Of a DNA stretch of 64,000 bases, positions 25,846 to 35,200 are shown one piece after another; positions within the stretch are counted from its first letter, which is position 1, and each line of letters starts with the position of its first letter. The notes under the pieces were generated by a model. The model had not been told where the DNA came from and did no database searches. It worked only from the letters and a program-made list of their open reading frames with translations. The stretch is from Streptomyces koelreuteriae (GTDB lineage Bacteria; Actinomycetota; Actinomycetes; Streptomycetales; Streptomycetaceae). The position numbers were made by a program, and so were the translations under genes. The stretch spans positions 2,170,001 through 2,234,000 of the forward strand of contig NZ_CP075896.1 in the NCBI RefSeq assembly GCF_018604545.1, read 5' to 3'.

Positions 25846-26412
25846 ATGCGAGCGAAGCGATGTGTGCGTGTGTGTACGCGGCTGATCCTGCTGCTGGTCC
25901 TGACGGCGGCCGTCCTGCTGTCCCCGCCGCCCCGGCTGTTCGCGGCCCCGCCCGGCCCGGACACCACCGTTCCGGCGGTGGGACGCGCCTGGCCCGTCGG
26001 TTTACGCCCGCAGGTCCTGCGCGGCTGGGAACCCCCGGCGACGGCGTACGGCCCGGGCCACCGGGGCGTGGACCTGGCGGCGCCGCCGGGCACACCGGTA
26101 CGGGCGGTGGCCGGGGGCCGGGTCTCCTTCGCGGGCCGGGTGGCCGGCAAGGGAGTCGTGTCCGTGGAACTCACGGGAACCGGCGATCCACCCCTGCGCA
26201 CCACATACGAACCGGTGACGGCGACGGTGAAGGAGGACGAGGAGGTGACACCCGGCGAGGTGATCGGCACGGTGGACGCGTCGGGCTCCCACTGCACGGC
26301 CACGTGCGTGCACTGGGGCCTGCGCAGAGGCGACACGTACTTGAATCCGTTGTCGCTACTGCCCCCATGGCTGCTGCACAGGGGCCCGTCGAGGCTGCTG
26401 CCGGTCTACTGA
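25846..26412 (+). CDS. Secreted M23-family (LytM) metallopeptidase
   Basis: The protein of about 188 residues has a signal peptide ([22 protein letters not shown]). A compact LytM domain follows, with the zinc ligands of [20 protein letters not shown] (HxxxD) and the second motif HWGLR (family HxH is here CVHWG). Such enzymes cut peptidoglycan cross-bridges outside the cell. It is shorter than many M23 proteins and has no cell-wall-binding domain. The ATG at 25846 gives a normal signal peptide; a GTG at 25816 is possible. It is divergent from rpsB. The HxH motif having only one His should be checked for activity. Confidence 0.82.
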   Translation: MRAKRCVRVCTRLILLLVLTAAVLLSPPPRLFAAPPGPDTTVPAVGRAWPVGLRPQVLRGWEPPATAYGPGHRGVDLAAPPGTPVRAVAGGRVSFAGRVAGKGVVSVELTGTGDPPLRTTYEPVTATVKEDEEVTPGEVIGTVDASGSHCTATCVHWGLRRGDTYLNPLSLLPPWLLHRGPSRLLPVY

Positions 26413-26522
26413 CTCAGCTGCGGGCATGCGTGCCGCTGGGGGCGGCACGGGTGGGCGCAGGACGGCACCCCGCCACGCCGGGCAGCGCACCCACCCGGCC
26501 CTGGCACCGGCACCGACGCCGC

Positions 26523-27104
26523 TCAGCCCAGCACACCCCGCAGCGCCATACCCACCGCCGCCTCCGCGATAGCACCCGGCTCCTCCGCGGCTCCCAGCTC
26601 GATCCGCCGCACGGCCGCGTCGACAACCCCCTGCAACAGCATCGCCGCGAGCCGGGGCTGCGCATGACCCATCTCGGCCAGCGCCTCGACGATCATCGCG
26701 ACCAGCCCGCCGTGCGCCGCCCGGATCTTCTCCCGGGCCCCCGCGTCGAGTTCACTCGCGGAGATCGCGACCACGGCACGGTGCCGCCGGTCCCCGACCA
26801 GCTCCAGTTGCTGGCGCACATACGCCTCGACCTTGGCCTCGGCGGTCTCGGCCCGCTCCATCGCCGCCGACACCTCCGCCGCCCAGACGGGGAAGTCGAC
26901 CTCGCACAGTTCCTCGACCACGGCCGCCCGTGACCGGAAGTATTCGTAGACGGACGATCGCGCGAGGCCCGTCCGCTCGGCGAGGGCCGGGAAGGTCAGC
27001 GCCTCCGTACCGCCCTCGGACAACAAGGAACGAGCCGCGTCCAGCAGGGCGGCTCGCTGCATCGACCGGTGCTCGGCCACGGAGGCCGCTCGAATCCTTG
27101 GCAC
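26523..27104 (-). CDS. TetR-family transcriptional regulator
   Basis: The 193-residue protein has an N-terminal TetR helix-turn-helix (RAALLDAARSLLSEGGTEALTFPALAERTGLARSSVYEYFRSRAAVVEEL, about 18-67) and a variable helical ligand domain. Nothing in the ligand domain points to a specific effector. It lies 69 bp downstream of whiG on the same strand, so it could be read through from whiG. Target unknown. Confidence 0.88.
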   Translation of the reverse strand: MPRIRAASVAEHRSMQRAALLDAARSLLSEGGTEALTFPALAERTGLARSSVYEYFRSRAAVVEELCEVDFPVWAAEVSAAMERAETAEAKVEAYVRQQLELVGDRRHRAVVAISASELDAGAREKIRAAHGGLVAMIVEALAEMGHAQPRLAAMLLQGVVDAAVRRIELGAAEEPGAIAEAAVGMALRGVLG

Positions 27105-27173
27105 GTCAACACTCTACGGACGCGTCACGCCCGGCGGGAGTGGCTCACGCCGATCCATCGACATTCGCCCAGG

Positions 27174-28016
27174 TCAGCGGCCGAAGCTCGCCAGTTTCGC
27201 TCTGAGCTGCAGCACCGACTTGGTGTGGATCTGGCTGACCCGGCTCTCGGTCACGCCCAGCACGTTCCCGATCTCGGCCAGGGTGAGGCCCTCGTAGTAG
27301 TACAGCGTGACCACGGTCTTCTCGCGCTCGGGCAGCGTGTTGATCGCCCGCGCCAGGAACCTCCGCAGCTCCCGGTCCTCGGCGACCTCCACGGGGTTGT
27401 CGGCGGCGGTGTCCTCCAGCGTGTCCATCACGCTCAGCCCGTCGCCGCCCTCACCCCCGCCGTGCAGCAGCTCCTCCAAGGCCACCACGTTGGCCAGCGA
27501 CAACTGGCTGAACACCGCGTGGAGTTCCTCCACCGCGATACCCAGCTCGCCGGCCACCTCGCCCTCCGTCGGCGTCCGCCGCAGCCGCGCCTCCAGCGTG
27601 GCGTACGCCCGCTCCACGTTGCGCGCCTTCTGCCGTACCGAGCGGGGGATCCAGTCGAGCGCCCGCAGCTCGTCGATCATCGCGCCCCGGATCCGGGTGA
27701 TCGCGTATGTCTCGAACTTGATCTCCCGGTCGATGTCGAACTTCTCGATCGCGTCGATCAGCCCGAACACCCCGGACGAGACGAAGTCCGCCTGCTCCAC
27801 GTTGGACGGCAGGCCCACGCTGACCCGTCCCGCGACGTACTTCACGAGCGGCGAGTAGTGCAGGATCAGCTGCTCCCGCAGCCGCTCGTCCCCCGTCGCC
27901 TTGTACGACCGCCACAGCTCGTCGAGCGTCGAGGGAGCGGGCGGCCGTACGCTGCCACCGTCACGGGCGGCTGGGGGGATCGCCGCCCGGTCGGACCCGG
28001 AGGTGTGCTGGGGCAT
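27174..28016 (-). CDS. whiG: RNA polymerase sigma factor WhiG (FliA/sigma-28 class)
   Basis: The protein has 280 residues. Region 2 ([47 protein letters not shown] and [28 protein letters not shown]) and region 4 ([42 protein letters not shown]) are complete. WhiG starts sporulation of aerial hyphae, and is held by the anti-sigma factor RsiG with cyclic di-GMP (known in Streptomyces). The ATG at 28016 gives the standard length. Upstream are dprA and comM, a conserved arrangement. Confidence 0.95.
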   Translation of the reverse strand: MPQHTSGSDRAAIPPAARDGGSVRPPAPSTLDELWRSYKATGDERLREQLILHYSPLVKYVAGRVSVGLPSNVEQADFVSSGVFGLIDAIEKFDIDREIKFETYAITRIRGAMIDELRALDWIPRSVRQKARNVERAYATLEARLRRTPTEGEVAGELGIAVEELHAVFSQLSLANVVALEELLHGGGEGGDGLSVMDTLEDTAADNPVEVAEDRELRRFLARAINTLPEREKTVVTLYYYEGLTLAEIGNVLGVTESRVSQIHTKSVLQLRAKLASFGR

Positions 28017-28287
28017 TCGTCGCCTTGTGCCGTTCTGCTGCGGAGTGGTGTTGCTGGGCTGAGCTGTCTGTCTGATGTCGAGTTGCCTGTCCGTGTCGGG
28101 ATCCTCGTGAGCGTAGCGTGACTGCGGTGTCGCGGTGTGCGAAGAACGGAGGCCAAGGCGGACGCGGATACGTTCCGGAGGTGTCCCGACGGATCGCCGC
28201 GGTCGCTCAGTGTGATCACCACGGGACCCCAACTGGGCGCATTTCCAAGGGGTGTCGAGGTTCCCCCGGACGGCCGAACACGGGCGG

Positions 28288-29448
28288 TCAGCATGGCCCG
28301 GGAGCATCGCGGACCGACATCACCGCCTGGCGTGTCAACTTCCAGCCATCGCCGTGTCGTTCGACGTAACCGAGTGCCCTGAGTTCGTACAGTCTCGCGA
28401 CTGCGTCCTCCTGTGCGGTCTGTGCCCGGCGCGCGATCTCGTCCGGCGGGGCGGCCCGGCCACCCGGCAGGGCGGCGAGCACCTGCCGGGCGGCGGGTTC
28501 CAGCAGATCCCGGGGCAGGACGGGGCCACGTCGGTCGGGAGCCAGCTGTCCGATGTCGCCGACCAGCTCGACGACATCGGCGGCGTCGGTGACCAGGGCC
28601 GCCTCGCCGCGCAGCAGTTCGTGCACGCCGGCGGAGAGTCCGCTGGTGGCCGGGCCCGGTACCCCCATCGTGTGACGGCCGAGGCGCTGTGCCGCCCGCG
28701 CCGTGACCAGGGAGCCGCTGCGGTGGGCGGCCTCGACGACCACGGTGCCGCGGGTGAGCGCCGCGATGACGCGGTTGCGGAGGATGAACCGGCTCGGCGT
28801 CGGGTGATCGCCGGGTGGCAACTCGCCCACGACCAGGCCCTGTTCGGCGATTCTGCTGATCAGCTGGGTGTGTCCGCGCGGGTAGGGGCGGTCGACGCCG
28901 CAGGCGAGGACGGCGACGGTGGCGCCGCCCGCGCCGAGGGCGCCGCGGTGGGCGGCGCCGTCGACTCCGTAGGCGCCGCCGGACACCACGACCCAGCCCT
29001 GCTCGGCCAGGCCGGCGGCGAGGGTGGCCGCCATGTGTGCCCCGTACTCGGTGCAGGCCCTTGCCCCGACGACGGCCACAGACCTCAGCGCCCACATCCG
29101 CAGACCGGCCCGCCCCCTCACCCACAGCCCGAGGGGCCGGGCATCCCCGAGATCGTCGAGCTGCCCGGGCCACTCCGGGTCCCCTGGCCACACGAAGCGC
29201 ACCCCGGCCTCCCGGGCGACGGCCAGGTCCTCACGAGGCCGAGCCACCCCGGCCCTGGCCAGCAACCCCGCCCACCGCTTGCCGCTGACCCCGGGCAGGG
29301 GCCGCCCGCCCTCCACCAGCCGCCGGACCACTTCCCCGACCCCGAACTCCCGCACCCACCGCCCACCGACCTCGTCCCCGGGCTCGAGGACCCGGGTGAG
29401 GAACACCCGGGCGAGCAGTTCGTCGTCCGGTTCGTCGACGACGCTCAC
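28288..29448 (-). CDS. dprA: DNA-processing protein DprA
   Basis: The 386-residue protein has the Rossmann core [44 protein letters not shown] and [21 protein letters not shown]. It has an N-terminal helical region and a C-terminal winged-helix ([31 protein letters not shown]). It loads RecA on incoming single-stranded DNA in competent bacteria; in Streptomyces the role is unclear. The GTG at 29448 overlaps the comM-like stop (GTGA). The longer open frame upstream is the shadow of comM. Confidence 0.92.
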   Translation of the reverse strand: MSVVDEPDDELLARVFLTRVLEPGDEVGGRWVREFGVGEVVRRLVEGGRPLPGVSGKRWAGLLARAGVARPREDLAVAREAGVRFVWPGDPEWPGQLDDLGDARPLGLWVRGRAGLRMWALRSVAVVGARACTEYGAHMAATLAAGLAEQGWVVVSGGAYGVDGAAHRGALGAGGATVAVLACGVDRPYPRGHTQLISRIAEQGLVVGELPPGDHPTPSRFILRNRVIAALTRGTVVVEAAHRSGSLVTARAAQRLGRHTMGVPGPATSGLSAGVHELLRGEAALVTDAADVVELVGDIGQLAPDRRGPVLPRDLLEPAARQVLAALPGGRAAPPDEIARRAQTAQEDAVARLYELRALGYVERHGDGWKLTRQAVMSVRDAPGPC

Positions 29449-31070
29449 GTCAGCGCTCCGATGGCCATCGGGACGCCCCGGGGCACACCGGTCCGCAGTT
29501 GGAGCGCGAGGGCGACGTCCGTGGCGTCGGGCCGGTCGTGGCCGACGAGGTCGGCGACGGTCCAGGCCACCCGCAGGACGCGGTCCAGGCCTCGGGCGGT
29601 CAGGACACCCCGCTCCAGGTTCCGCTCGGCCTCGTCCATCGCGCCGGGCACCGCGTACCAGCGGCTTCGCAGCTCGCGGCCGGGTACCTCGCTGTTGGTG
29701 CGCCAGGGAGTGCCGGCGAGGCGCTCCGTGGCCCTCTCCCGGGCCGCCCTGACCCGGTCGGCGACCGTCGCCGTGGACTCGCCCCGCGCTCCGATGGCGG
29801 TCAGCTCGGTGCGGGTGACGCGGTCCACTTCGACGCGCAGGTCGACCCGGTCGAGCAGGGGGCCGGAGAGCCTGGCCTGGTAGCGGCGGATCGCCGAGGG
29901 CGGGCATTCGCACAGGTCGTCCCGCTGCGAGAACCGGCCGCACGGGCAGGGGTTGGCCGCGAGCACCATGAGGAACTTCGCCGGGAAGCGCACGACTCCC
30001 GCACTGCGTGCGATCACCACGTGCCCGGCCTCCAGCGGCTGGCGCAGGGCGTCCAGGGCCTGGCTGTTGAACTCGGGCGTCTCGTCCAGGAAGAGCACAC
30101 CCCGGTGGGACAGCGACACCGCTCCGGCCCGCGCGATACCCGGGCCGCCGCCGACCAGTGCCTGCATCGTGGCCGAGTGGTGCGGGGCGCAGTAGGGGGC
30201 GACGTCGATCAACGGCTTCCCCGGGGGCAGCAGGCCCGCCACCGAGTGGACCGCGGTGACCTCCAGCGACTCCTGCCGGCCGAGCAGGGGCAGGATGGTC
30301 GGCAGCCGCTCCGCGAGCATCGTCTTGCCCGCGCCGGGAGGCCCTTCGAGGAAGAGGTGGTGTCCGCCCGCCGCGGCCACCTCCACCGCGGTGCGCGCCG
30401 AGGTCTGGCCTACGACGTCCGCGAGGTCGTGACCGTGGTCGTGCTGGGCCGCGCCGACGCTGTGCATGCCCGTGGCCGCGCCCGTTCCCGGCACGCGCAG
30501 CCCGGCGAGGAGCGGGTCCGGGCGACCCTGCTCGTCCGACTCCTCGTCGGGCACGGGTTCGTCGGCGAGGATGGCGATCAGCTGCCGCAGGCTCCTGACG
30601 CCGAGCACCGAGACGCCGGGCACCAGGGATGCCTCGGCGGCGGCGCATTCCGGCACCACCACCTGCTCATACCCCGCGTCCGCCGCCGCCAGCACCGCCG
30701 GCAGCACCCCTCGGACCGGCCGTACCCGCCCGTCCAGCCCCAGTTCCCCGATCATCACGATGTCGGCGAGGACCCGGGGGTCGATGCGCTCCGCCGCGCC
30801 GAGGACAGCCGCCGCGACGGCCAGGTCGAAGCCGCTGCCGGACTTGGGGACGGAGGCCGGGCTCAAGCCCACCGTGAGTTTCTTCTGCGGCCAGGCCGCG
30901 CCCGAGTTGACGACCGCGGCGCGCACCCGGTCGCGGCTCTCCGTGAGGCTCTTGTCGGGCAGCCCCACCAGCGTGAACGCCGCGACACCCGGTTCGAGAT
31001 CGGCCTGGACCTCGACGACCACACCCTCGACGCCCACCAGCGCCACCGAACACGTACGGGCGAATCCCAT
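29445..31070 (-). CDS. ComM/YifB-family Mg-chelatase-like AAA+ ATPase
   Basis: The protein has 541 residues. An N-terminal S5-fold domain (VEVQADLEPGVAAFTLVGLPDKSL) precedes an AAA+ module. That module has Walker A EGPPGAGKTMLA, Walker B GVLFLDETPEF and sensor LVLAANPCPCG, followed by Cys residues that may bind zinc (CPCGRFSQRDDLCECP). ComM is a branch-migration helicase in natural transformation. It starts on the yraN stop (ATGA) and overlaps dprA, so yraN-comM-dprA is one tightly coupled operon. Confidence 0.93.
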   Translation of the reverse strand: MGFARTCSVALVGVEGVVVEVQADLEPGVAAFTLVGLPDKSLTESRDRVRAAVVNSGAAWPQKKLTVGLSPASVPKSGSGFDLAVAAAVLGAAERIDPRVLADIVMIGELGLDGRVRPVRGVLPAVLAAADAGYEQVVVPECAAAEASLVPGVSVLGVRSLRQLIAILADEPVPDEESDEQGRPDPLLAGLRVPGTGAATGMHSVGAAQHDHGHDLADVVGQTSARTAVEVAAAGGHHLFLEGPPGAGKTMLAERLPTILPLLGRQESLEVTAVHSVAGLLPPGKPLIDVAPYCAPHHSATMQALVGGGPGIARAGAVSLSHRGVLFLDETPEFNSQALDALRQPLEAGHVVIARSAGVVRFPAKFLMVLAANPCPCGRFSQRDDLCECPPSAIRRYQARLSGPLLDRVDLRVEVDRVTRTELTAIGARGESTATVADRVRAARERATERLAGTPWRTNSEVPGRELRSRWYAVPGAMDEAERNLERGVLTARGLDRVLRVAWTVADLVGHDRPDATDVALALQLRTGVPRGVPMAIGALT

Positions 31071-31441
31071 CAGGCCACCCCCCGCACATGCTCGACCACG
31101 GCCGCGCCGCGGTTCGGCAGCAGCACGCCGACCACGTCGATGCGGACCCCGCCGGGCGGTGCGCCCCCGTGGCTCTGGATCCACCGCTCGGCGAGATCCC
31201 GCAGCCGCTCCGCCTTCTGCGGGGTCACGGCCGCCATCGGATGCTCGAAGCGACCCTCCCTGCGGGTCTTCACCTCGCAGACGACCAGGACGTCGCCGTC
31301 CCTGGCCACGATGTCGATCTCACCCGTCCGGCCGGAGCGCCAGTTGCGCTCCACGACCGTCAGACCTGCCTCGGCCAGCCGCCGCGCGGCCAGGCTCTCG
31401 CCGTACTTGCCCATGGCGCTGCGCGCTCGATGTGCGTTCAT
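31070..31441 (-). CDS. UPF0102/YraN-family endonuclease-like protein
   Basis: The 123-residue protein has the restriction-endonuclease-like core with E-x-D-V style acidic residues in [22 protein letters not shown]. Such YraN proteins occur beside comM and dprA. GGAGGTGG lies seven bases before the ATG at 31441, which was chosen over an upstream start at 31471. A nuclease role in DNA processing is inferred from the fold. Confidence 0.88.
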   Translation of the reverse strand: MNAHRARSAMGKYGESLAARRLAEAGLTVVERNWRSGRTGEIDIVARDGDVLVVCEVKTRREGRFEHPMAAVTPQKAERLRDLAERWIQSHGGAPPGGVRIDVVGVLLPNRGAAVVEHVRGVA

Positions 31442-31548
31442 GTCGGCACCACCTCCGGCGCCAACGATCACGCACCCGCCCCCAAGAAGTGGATCTTGGT
31501 GGACAGCTCAGCGGGTGTGGAAAACTCCCTCACCCACCCGGGTGAGCG

Positions 31549-31857
31549 TCACCCGCTCGGCAGCTCGAGATCGCTCTTGTTCAGCTCCTCGATGTTCACG
31601 TCCTTGAACGTGAGCACCCGAACCTGCTTCACGAACCGCGCCGGCCGATACATGTCCCACACCCAGGCATCCGCCATGGACACCTCGAAGAACACCTCAC
31701 CCTGGACCGAGTGCACCTGCATCTCGTAGTCGTTGGTCAGGTAGAAGCGCCGCTCGGTCTCGATCACGTATTTGAACAGACCGACGACATCGCGGTACTC
31801 CCGGTAGAGCTTCAGCTCCATCTCGGTCTCGTACTTCTCGAGGTCCTCGGCGCTCAT
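31549..31857 (-). CDS. DUF2469 family conserved actinobacterial protein
   Basis: The 102-residue protein (MSAEDLEKYETEMELKLYREYRDVVGLFKYVIETERRF at the start) is very highly conserved in actinobacteria and lies near comM. It is acidic and rich in aromatic residues, with no signal peptide or known motif. No function is known to me. Low divergence suggests a basal cellular role. It is 107 bp upstream of yraN on the same strand. Confidence 0.88.
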   Translation of the reverse strand: MSAEDLEKYETEMELKLYREYRDVVGLFKYVIETERRFYLTNDYEMQVHSVQGEVFFEVSMADAWVWDMYRPARFVKQVRVLTFKDVNIEELNKSDLELPSG

Positions 31858-31913
31858 GGCATGTTCCCCTTCAGCCGTGCGATCCCACCATTGTGCGCCA
31901 GTCCTGTGAGCCC

Positions 31914-32438
31914 CTAGACGATTTCCGGGTCAAGGATCACGGGCCTGGCCGGGGGACCTTCGTCGAGCAGCGTACGCAGCAGCCCGGCGAGTCTGGTCGG
32001 ATACACCGTCTCATGTGCCCGGGTCAGTTCCGGACACGTCCACCAGCGCGCTCCGGCGACACTGCGCCGCTCCAGCTCGGTCAGCCCGGCGGCCGCGATC
32101 TCCGTACGGTCCGTACGAGCCAGGTAGTACCACTCGTCCTGGTTCCAGCGGCGGCCCGCGAACGGGAACGAGCACTTCCGCCGCCACAGCACCGGGCCGA
32201 GCTCCACCTCGGTGATGCCCGTCTCCTCGGCGAGTTCCCGCAGGGCGGCCTGTTCACGGGTCTCGTCGCCCTCCACTCCGCCGCCGGGGGTGAACCACCA
32301 GTCGTCGGCCGGATCGTCCGGCTCGTGCCCGTGCAGCAGCAGGATGCGGTCCTGCGGGTCGAGCAGCACCACCCGGGCGACCTTGCGCAGCCCGCCCTCA
32401 AAGGAGTCCTGGCCCGCCCCCACGGCCTCAGCGGACAC
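31914..32438 (-). CDS. NUDIX hydrolase
   Basis: The 174-residue protein contains a perfect Nudix box (GGVEGDETREQAALRELAEETGI, about residues 55-77), which binds Mg2+ and pyrophosphate-containing substrates. The GTG at 32438 has GGAG seven bases upstream and overlaps the end of the preceding signal peptidase gene by 11 bp. A MutT-like gene after the sip cluster is reported from S. lividans, so this seems the same organisation. Substrate cannot be fixed from sequence. Confidence 0.88.
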   Translation of the reverse strand: MSAEAVGAGQDSFEGGLRKVARVVLLDPQDRILLLHGHEPDDPADDWWFTPGGGVEGDETREQAALRELAEETGITEVELGPVLWRRKCSFPFAGRRWNQDEWYYLARTDRTEIAAAGLTELERRSVAGARWWTCPELTRAHETVYPTRLAGLLRTLLDEGPPARPVILDPEIV

Positions 32439-33207
32439 CCGCGGGCTCCGCACCGCCCCGCCGGGCACGGGCCGCGCCCGCACGCTTGGCGATCGGGCCG
32501 TAGGCGCCCCCGCCCAGGACGAGCACGGCGCCGGCGATCACGGCGGCGATGATCGTCCGCAGCGGTCCGGGCGAGGAGAGGCCGCCGAGCGCCTCGAAGC
32601 CGGTCGGGCGCTCCAGCATGCCCTTCATCGGGTACACGACGGAGTCGACGCGGGCGTCGACGGCGGAGCGCGACACCGTGCCGCTGGCGGCGTCGGTCAG
32701 ATGGGCGGTGGAGTCCACGGAGCTGCCGCGCTCGTCGCCGAGCAGGAACAGCCGCCCCTTGGGGACGGTCACGGTCGGGAAGTTGCTGATCTCGGCCGCC
32801 GTGCCCTTGGGCAGGTAGGGCTCGTCGATCTCCTTGCCGTTGACCTTGAGCTTGCCGTCCTGGCAGCAGGAGACCGTGTCGCCGCCGATGGCGACCACGC
32901 GCTTGACCATCGGCGCGTTGGCCCAGGTCGTGTCCTTGAAGACGACGACATCGCCGCGGCGCACATCATCGCCGTCGACGCGCTGCGCGAGGATCCGGTC
33001 GCCCGCGTCGATCGTCGGCGTCATGGAACTGGTGGGCACGGTGTAAGGCCGGTAGACCACCGCTCCCCAGGCGAACCCGCCGAGGAAAAGCACGAGGCCC
33101 AGCGCGACGGCCAGCCCGGACAACCGCTGTCCGGTCCGGCTGCCCACCGGGCCCGTACCTGTGCCACCGCTGCGCGGGGCCGTGTGCGTCATGCTCTCGC
33201 CACCCAT
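32428..33207 (-). CDS. sipZ: Type I signal peptidase, fourth of four tandem copies
   Basis: The 259-residue protein has an N-terminal span (GLAVALGLVLFLGGFAWGAVVY), a catalytic Ser in TVPTSSMTPTI, the general-base Lys in MVKRVVAIGGD and box E in LLGDERGSSVDS. A second span (TIIAAVIAGAVLVLGGGAYG) lies at the C-terminus. It removes signal peptides of exported proteins. Start at 33207 or 33192 (ATG ACG) cannot be separated clearly. Confidence 0.92.
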   Translation of the reverse strand: MGGESMTHTAPRSGGTGTGPVGSRTGQRLSGLAVALGLVLFLGGFAWGAVVYRPYTVPTSSMTPTIDAGDRILAQRVDGDDVRRGDVVVFKDTTWANAPMVKRVVAIGGDTVSCCQDGKLKVNGKEIDEPYLPKGTAAEISNFPTVTVPKGRLFLLGDERGSSVDSTAHLTDAASGTVSRSAVDARVDSVVYPMKGMLERPTGFEALGGLSSPGPLRTIIAAVIAGAVLVLGGGAYGPIAKRAGAARARRGGAEPAGVR

Positions 33208-33258
33208 GGGTCCGCACCCTACCCGGGGGTACCAGCCGTGGTCAGCCCGCGGTCGGAA

Positions 33259-34221
33259 TCACCGCTTCCGGCGCCACCACAGCACCACGGGCACCGCACC
33301 GGCGAGCGCCAGTCCCTGCGGCGCCACCGTAAGGGCGGCCGCGGCCGACCGGGCGTTCAGACCGGACTGGTCGAAGGTGTCCGGCACCGGCAGGTTGTCC
33401 CAGCGGTTGATCGGCCAGGCGATGACGACGGCCCGCCCGACGACCTCCTTCACCGGGACCATGCCCTTGTGCCGGTCCGCCTGGTTGTAGCGGGAGTCCC
33501 GGGAGTTCTGCCGGTGGTCGCCCATGACCCAGATGTAGCCCTCGGGGACCTTGACCTTGAACTGGCCGCCCTGGTCGTCGACGCTGCACGGCGTGTTGCC
33601 CGGGTAGACGTACGCCCGCTCGTCCAGTGCCTTGCCGTTGACCGTCAGCGGGCCTGTGCCCTTGCACTCGATCGTGTCGCCGCCGACGCCGACGACGCGC
33701 TTGATGAGGTCCTTCTCCTCGGCGGACGGCATGAGGCCGATCCAGCTGAGGAACGTCTGCAGGGCGTTCGGATCCGTGGTCGGCTCGCCCGCCAGCCAGT
33801 TGTCGGGGTCGTGGAAGACGACGACCTCTCCGCGCTCGGGCTCGGAGCCGAACCAGGGGGTGAGCTTGTCGACCAGGACGCGGTCGCCCTGCTGGAGCGT
33901 GTTCTGCATCGAGTCGGACGGGATGGAGAACGCCTGCACCAGGAAGGTCTTGATCAGCAGCGCCAGCACCAGCGCGATGCCGATCAGGATGGGCAGCTCC
34001 TTCCAGAAGGAACGCGCCTTCTTCGGCGTCCGGTTCGTACCGCCCGGCCCCTGGCCATCGGCTGTGCTGTGCGTGCCTGTCACCCTGTCGCCCTCGGCTG
34101 CTCCGGAGTCATTCCCGGAGGTCACGGCGCTGTCCGCGGCCGGGACGGCGGATTCCGCGGGGTGCCCGCGATGCTCCTCGCCATCGTGTCCGGACCGTGC
34201 GCCGACCGCCACATCCCCCAC
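33259..34221 (-). CDS. sipY: Type I signal peptidase, third of four tandem copies
   Basis: The 320-residue frame has a long polar N-terminus (about 65 residues), a membrane span (PILIGIALVLALLIKTFLVQ), catalytic Ser in SIPSDSMQNTL, Lys in LIKRVVGVGGDT and box E GDHRQNSRDSRY, plus a second C-terminal span (LALAGAVPVVLWW). The GTG at 34221 overlaps the sipX end by 113 bp, which is unusual. A GTG at 34083 preceded by GAGGG would start after sipX and give 274 residues; this alternative is plausible. Confidence 0.9.
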   Translation of the reverse strand: MGDVAVGARSGHDGEEHRGHPAESAVPAADSAVTSGNDSGAAEGDRVTGTHSTADGQGPGGTNRTPKKARSFWKELPILIGIALVLALLIKTFLVQAFSIPSDSMQNTLQQGDRVLVDKLTPWFGSEPERGEVVVFHDPDNWLAGEPTTDPNALQTFLSWIGLMPSAEEKDLIKRVVGVGGDTIECKGTGPLTVNGKALDERAYVYPGNTPCSVDDQGGQFKVKVPEGYIWVMGDHRQNSRDSRYNQADRHKGMVPVKEVVGRAVVIAWPINRWDNLPVPDTFDQSGLNARSAAAALTVAPQGLALAGAVPVVLWWRRKR

Positions 34222-35200
34222 GCCAACTCCTCACTCTGTGCCGCCGCCTGCCCCATACACGACGCAGGCCCACCACTCCCATAACGAGCGGGAGTTCCGC
34301 AGGGGTCGGGAGCTGGATCGTTCCGTTCGAATCGTCGGAGGCAACCCTATGCGACAGCGGGTCGGCAGCGGTCGACCCGGTGGCCGAGTCGGACACGGAG
34401 GCGTACGTGGTCGGTTCCTCCAGCATGTTCCAGTGGCCGAAGGGCCAGGCGATGACCATGGCGCGGCCCACGACCTCGTCCTCGGAGACCGTGCCGCCGT
34501 AGTCGGTGTCCTGGTGGGCGCGGGAGTCCGCTGAGTTGTTCCGGTGGTCGCCCATCACCCAGTACCGCCCCTGGGGGACCGTGATCTCGAACGGCGTGTC
34601 GGACGGGGCGTTGCCGGGGTACAGATAGTCCTCGTTCAGCGGGATGCCGTTGACGGTCACGCGCCCTTGGGTGTCACAGCACTTGACCTTGTCGCCGCCG
34701 ACGCCGACGACCCGCTTGATGAGGTCCTTCTCGTCCTCGGACGGCAGCAGGCCGATGAAGGTGAGCCCTTCCTTGACCTGCTTGATGACGACGGGGTCTT
34801 CCTTCGGGGTGGCGGTCTGGTCGTCCTGGAGCCAGCCGCCGGGGTCCTTGAAGACGACGACGTCCCCGCGCTGCGGCTCGGAGCCGAACCACGGGGTGAG
34901 CTTGTCGACCAGGACGCGGTCGCCGATCTGGATCGTCTGCTCCATGGAGCCCGACGGGATGACGAAGGCCTGGACGAGGAAGGTCTTCAGCACGAGGGCT
35001 ATGAGGACGGCGACGCCGACGAGGAGCGGTATCTCCTTGACGGCGCCGCGCCTGCGGCGCCGCTTGACCTTGCGCTGAAGCTTGCGCCGCTCGGCGCGGG
35101 TACGTCCGCCGGACGGGCTGGCGGCGCGCCGGGCGCCGGTGGGCAGCAGGTTTTCCGCGGCGCTCGTGGCGACGCCGCGCGGCTTGCCGCGGTTACCCAT
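34109..35200 (-). CDS. sipX: Type I signal peptidase, second of four tandem copies
   Basis: The 363-residue frame has an Arg-rich N-terminus, a span (IPLLVGVAVLIALVLKTFLVQ), catalytic Ser in VIPSGSMEQTI, Lys in LIKRVVGVGGD and box E GDHRNNSADSRAH. A hydrophobic stretch (LPLVMGVVGL) occurs near residue 310. The last ~45 residues are extremely Arg/Gly-rich and overlap sipY. They look like an out-of-frame reading of sipY, so a frameshift or a late natural stop loss is possible. Confidence 0.88.
   Translation of the reverse strand: MGNRGKPRGVATSAAENLLPTGARRAASPSGGRTRAERRKLQRKVKRRRRRGAVKEIPLLVGVAVLIALVLKTFLVQAFVIPSGSMEQTIQIGDRVLVDKLTPWFGSEPQRGDVVVFKDPGGWLQDDQTATPKEDPVVIKQVKEGLTFIGLLPSEDEKDLIKRVVGVGGDKVKCCDTQGRVTVNGIPLNEDYLYPGNAPSDTPFEITVPQGRYWVMGDHRNNSADSRAHQDTDYGGTVSEDEVVGRAMVIAWPFGHWNMLEEPTTYASVSDSATGSTAADPLSHRVASDDSNGTIQLPTPAELPLVMGVVGLRRVWGRRRHRVRSWRGGCGGRRTVRTRWRGASRAPRGIRRPGRGQRRDLRE

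Noticed and set aside
26413..26522. Small ORF after M23 peptidase gene
   Set aside because: Repeat-poor non-coding sequence with no start site and no similarity.
31441..31471. Upstream start for YraN-like gene
   Set aside because: GGAGGTGG sits exactly before ATG 31441, which gives the normal family length.
34109..34250. sipX/sipY as a pseudogene pair
   Set aside because: All catalytic motifs of both enzymes are intact; only the overlap is odd.
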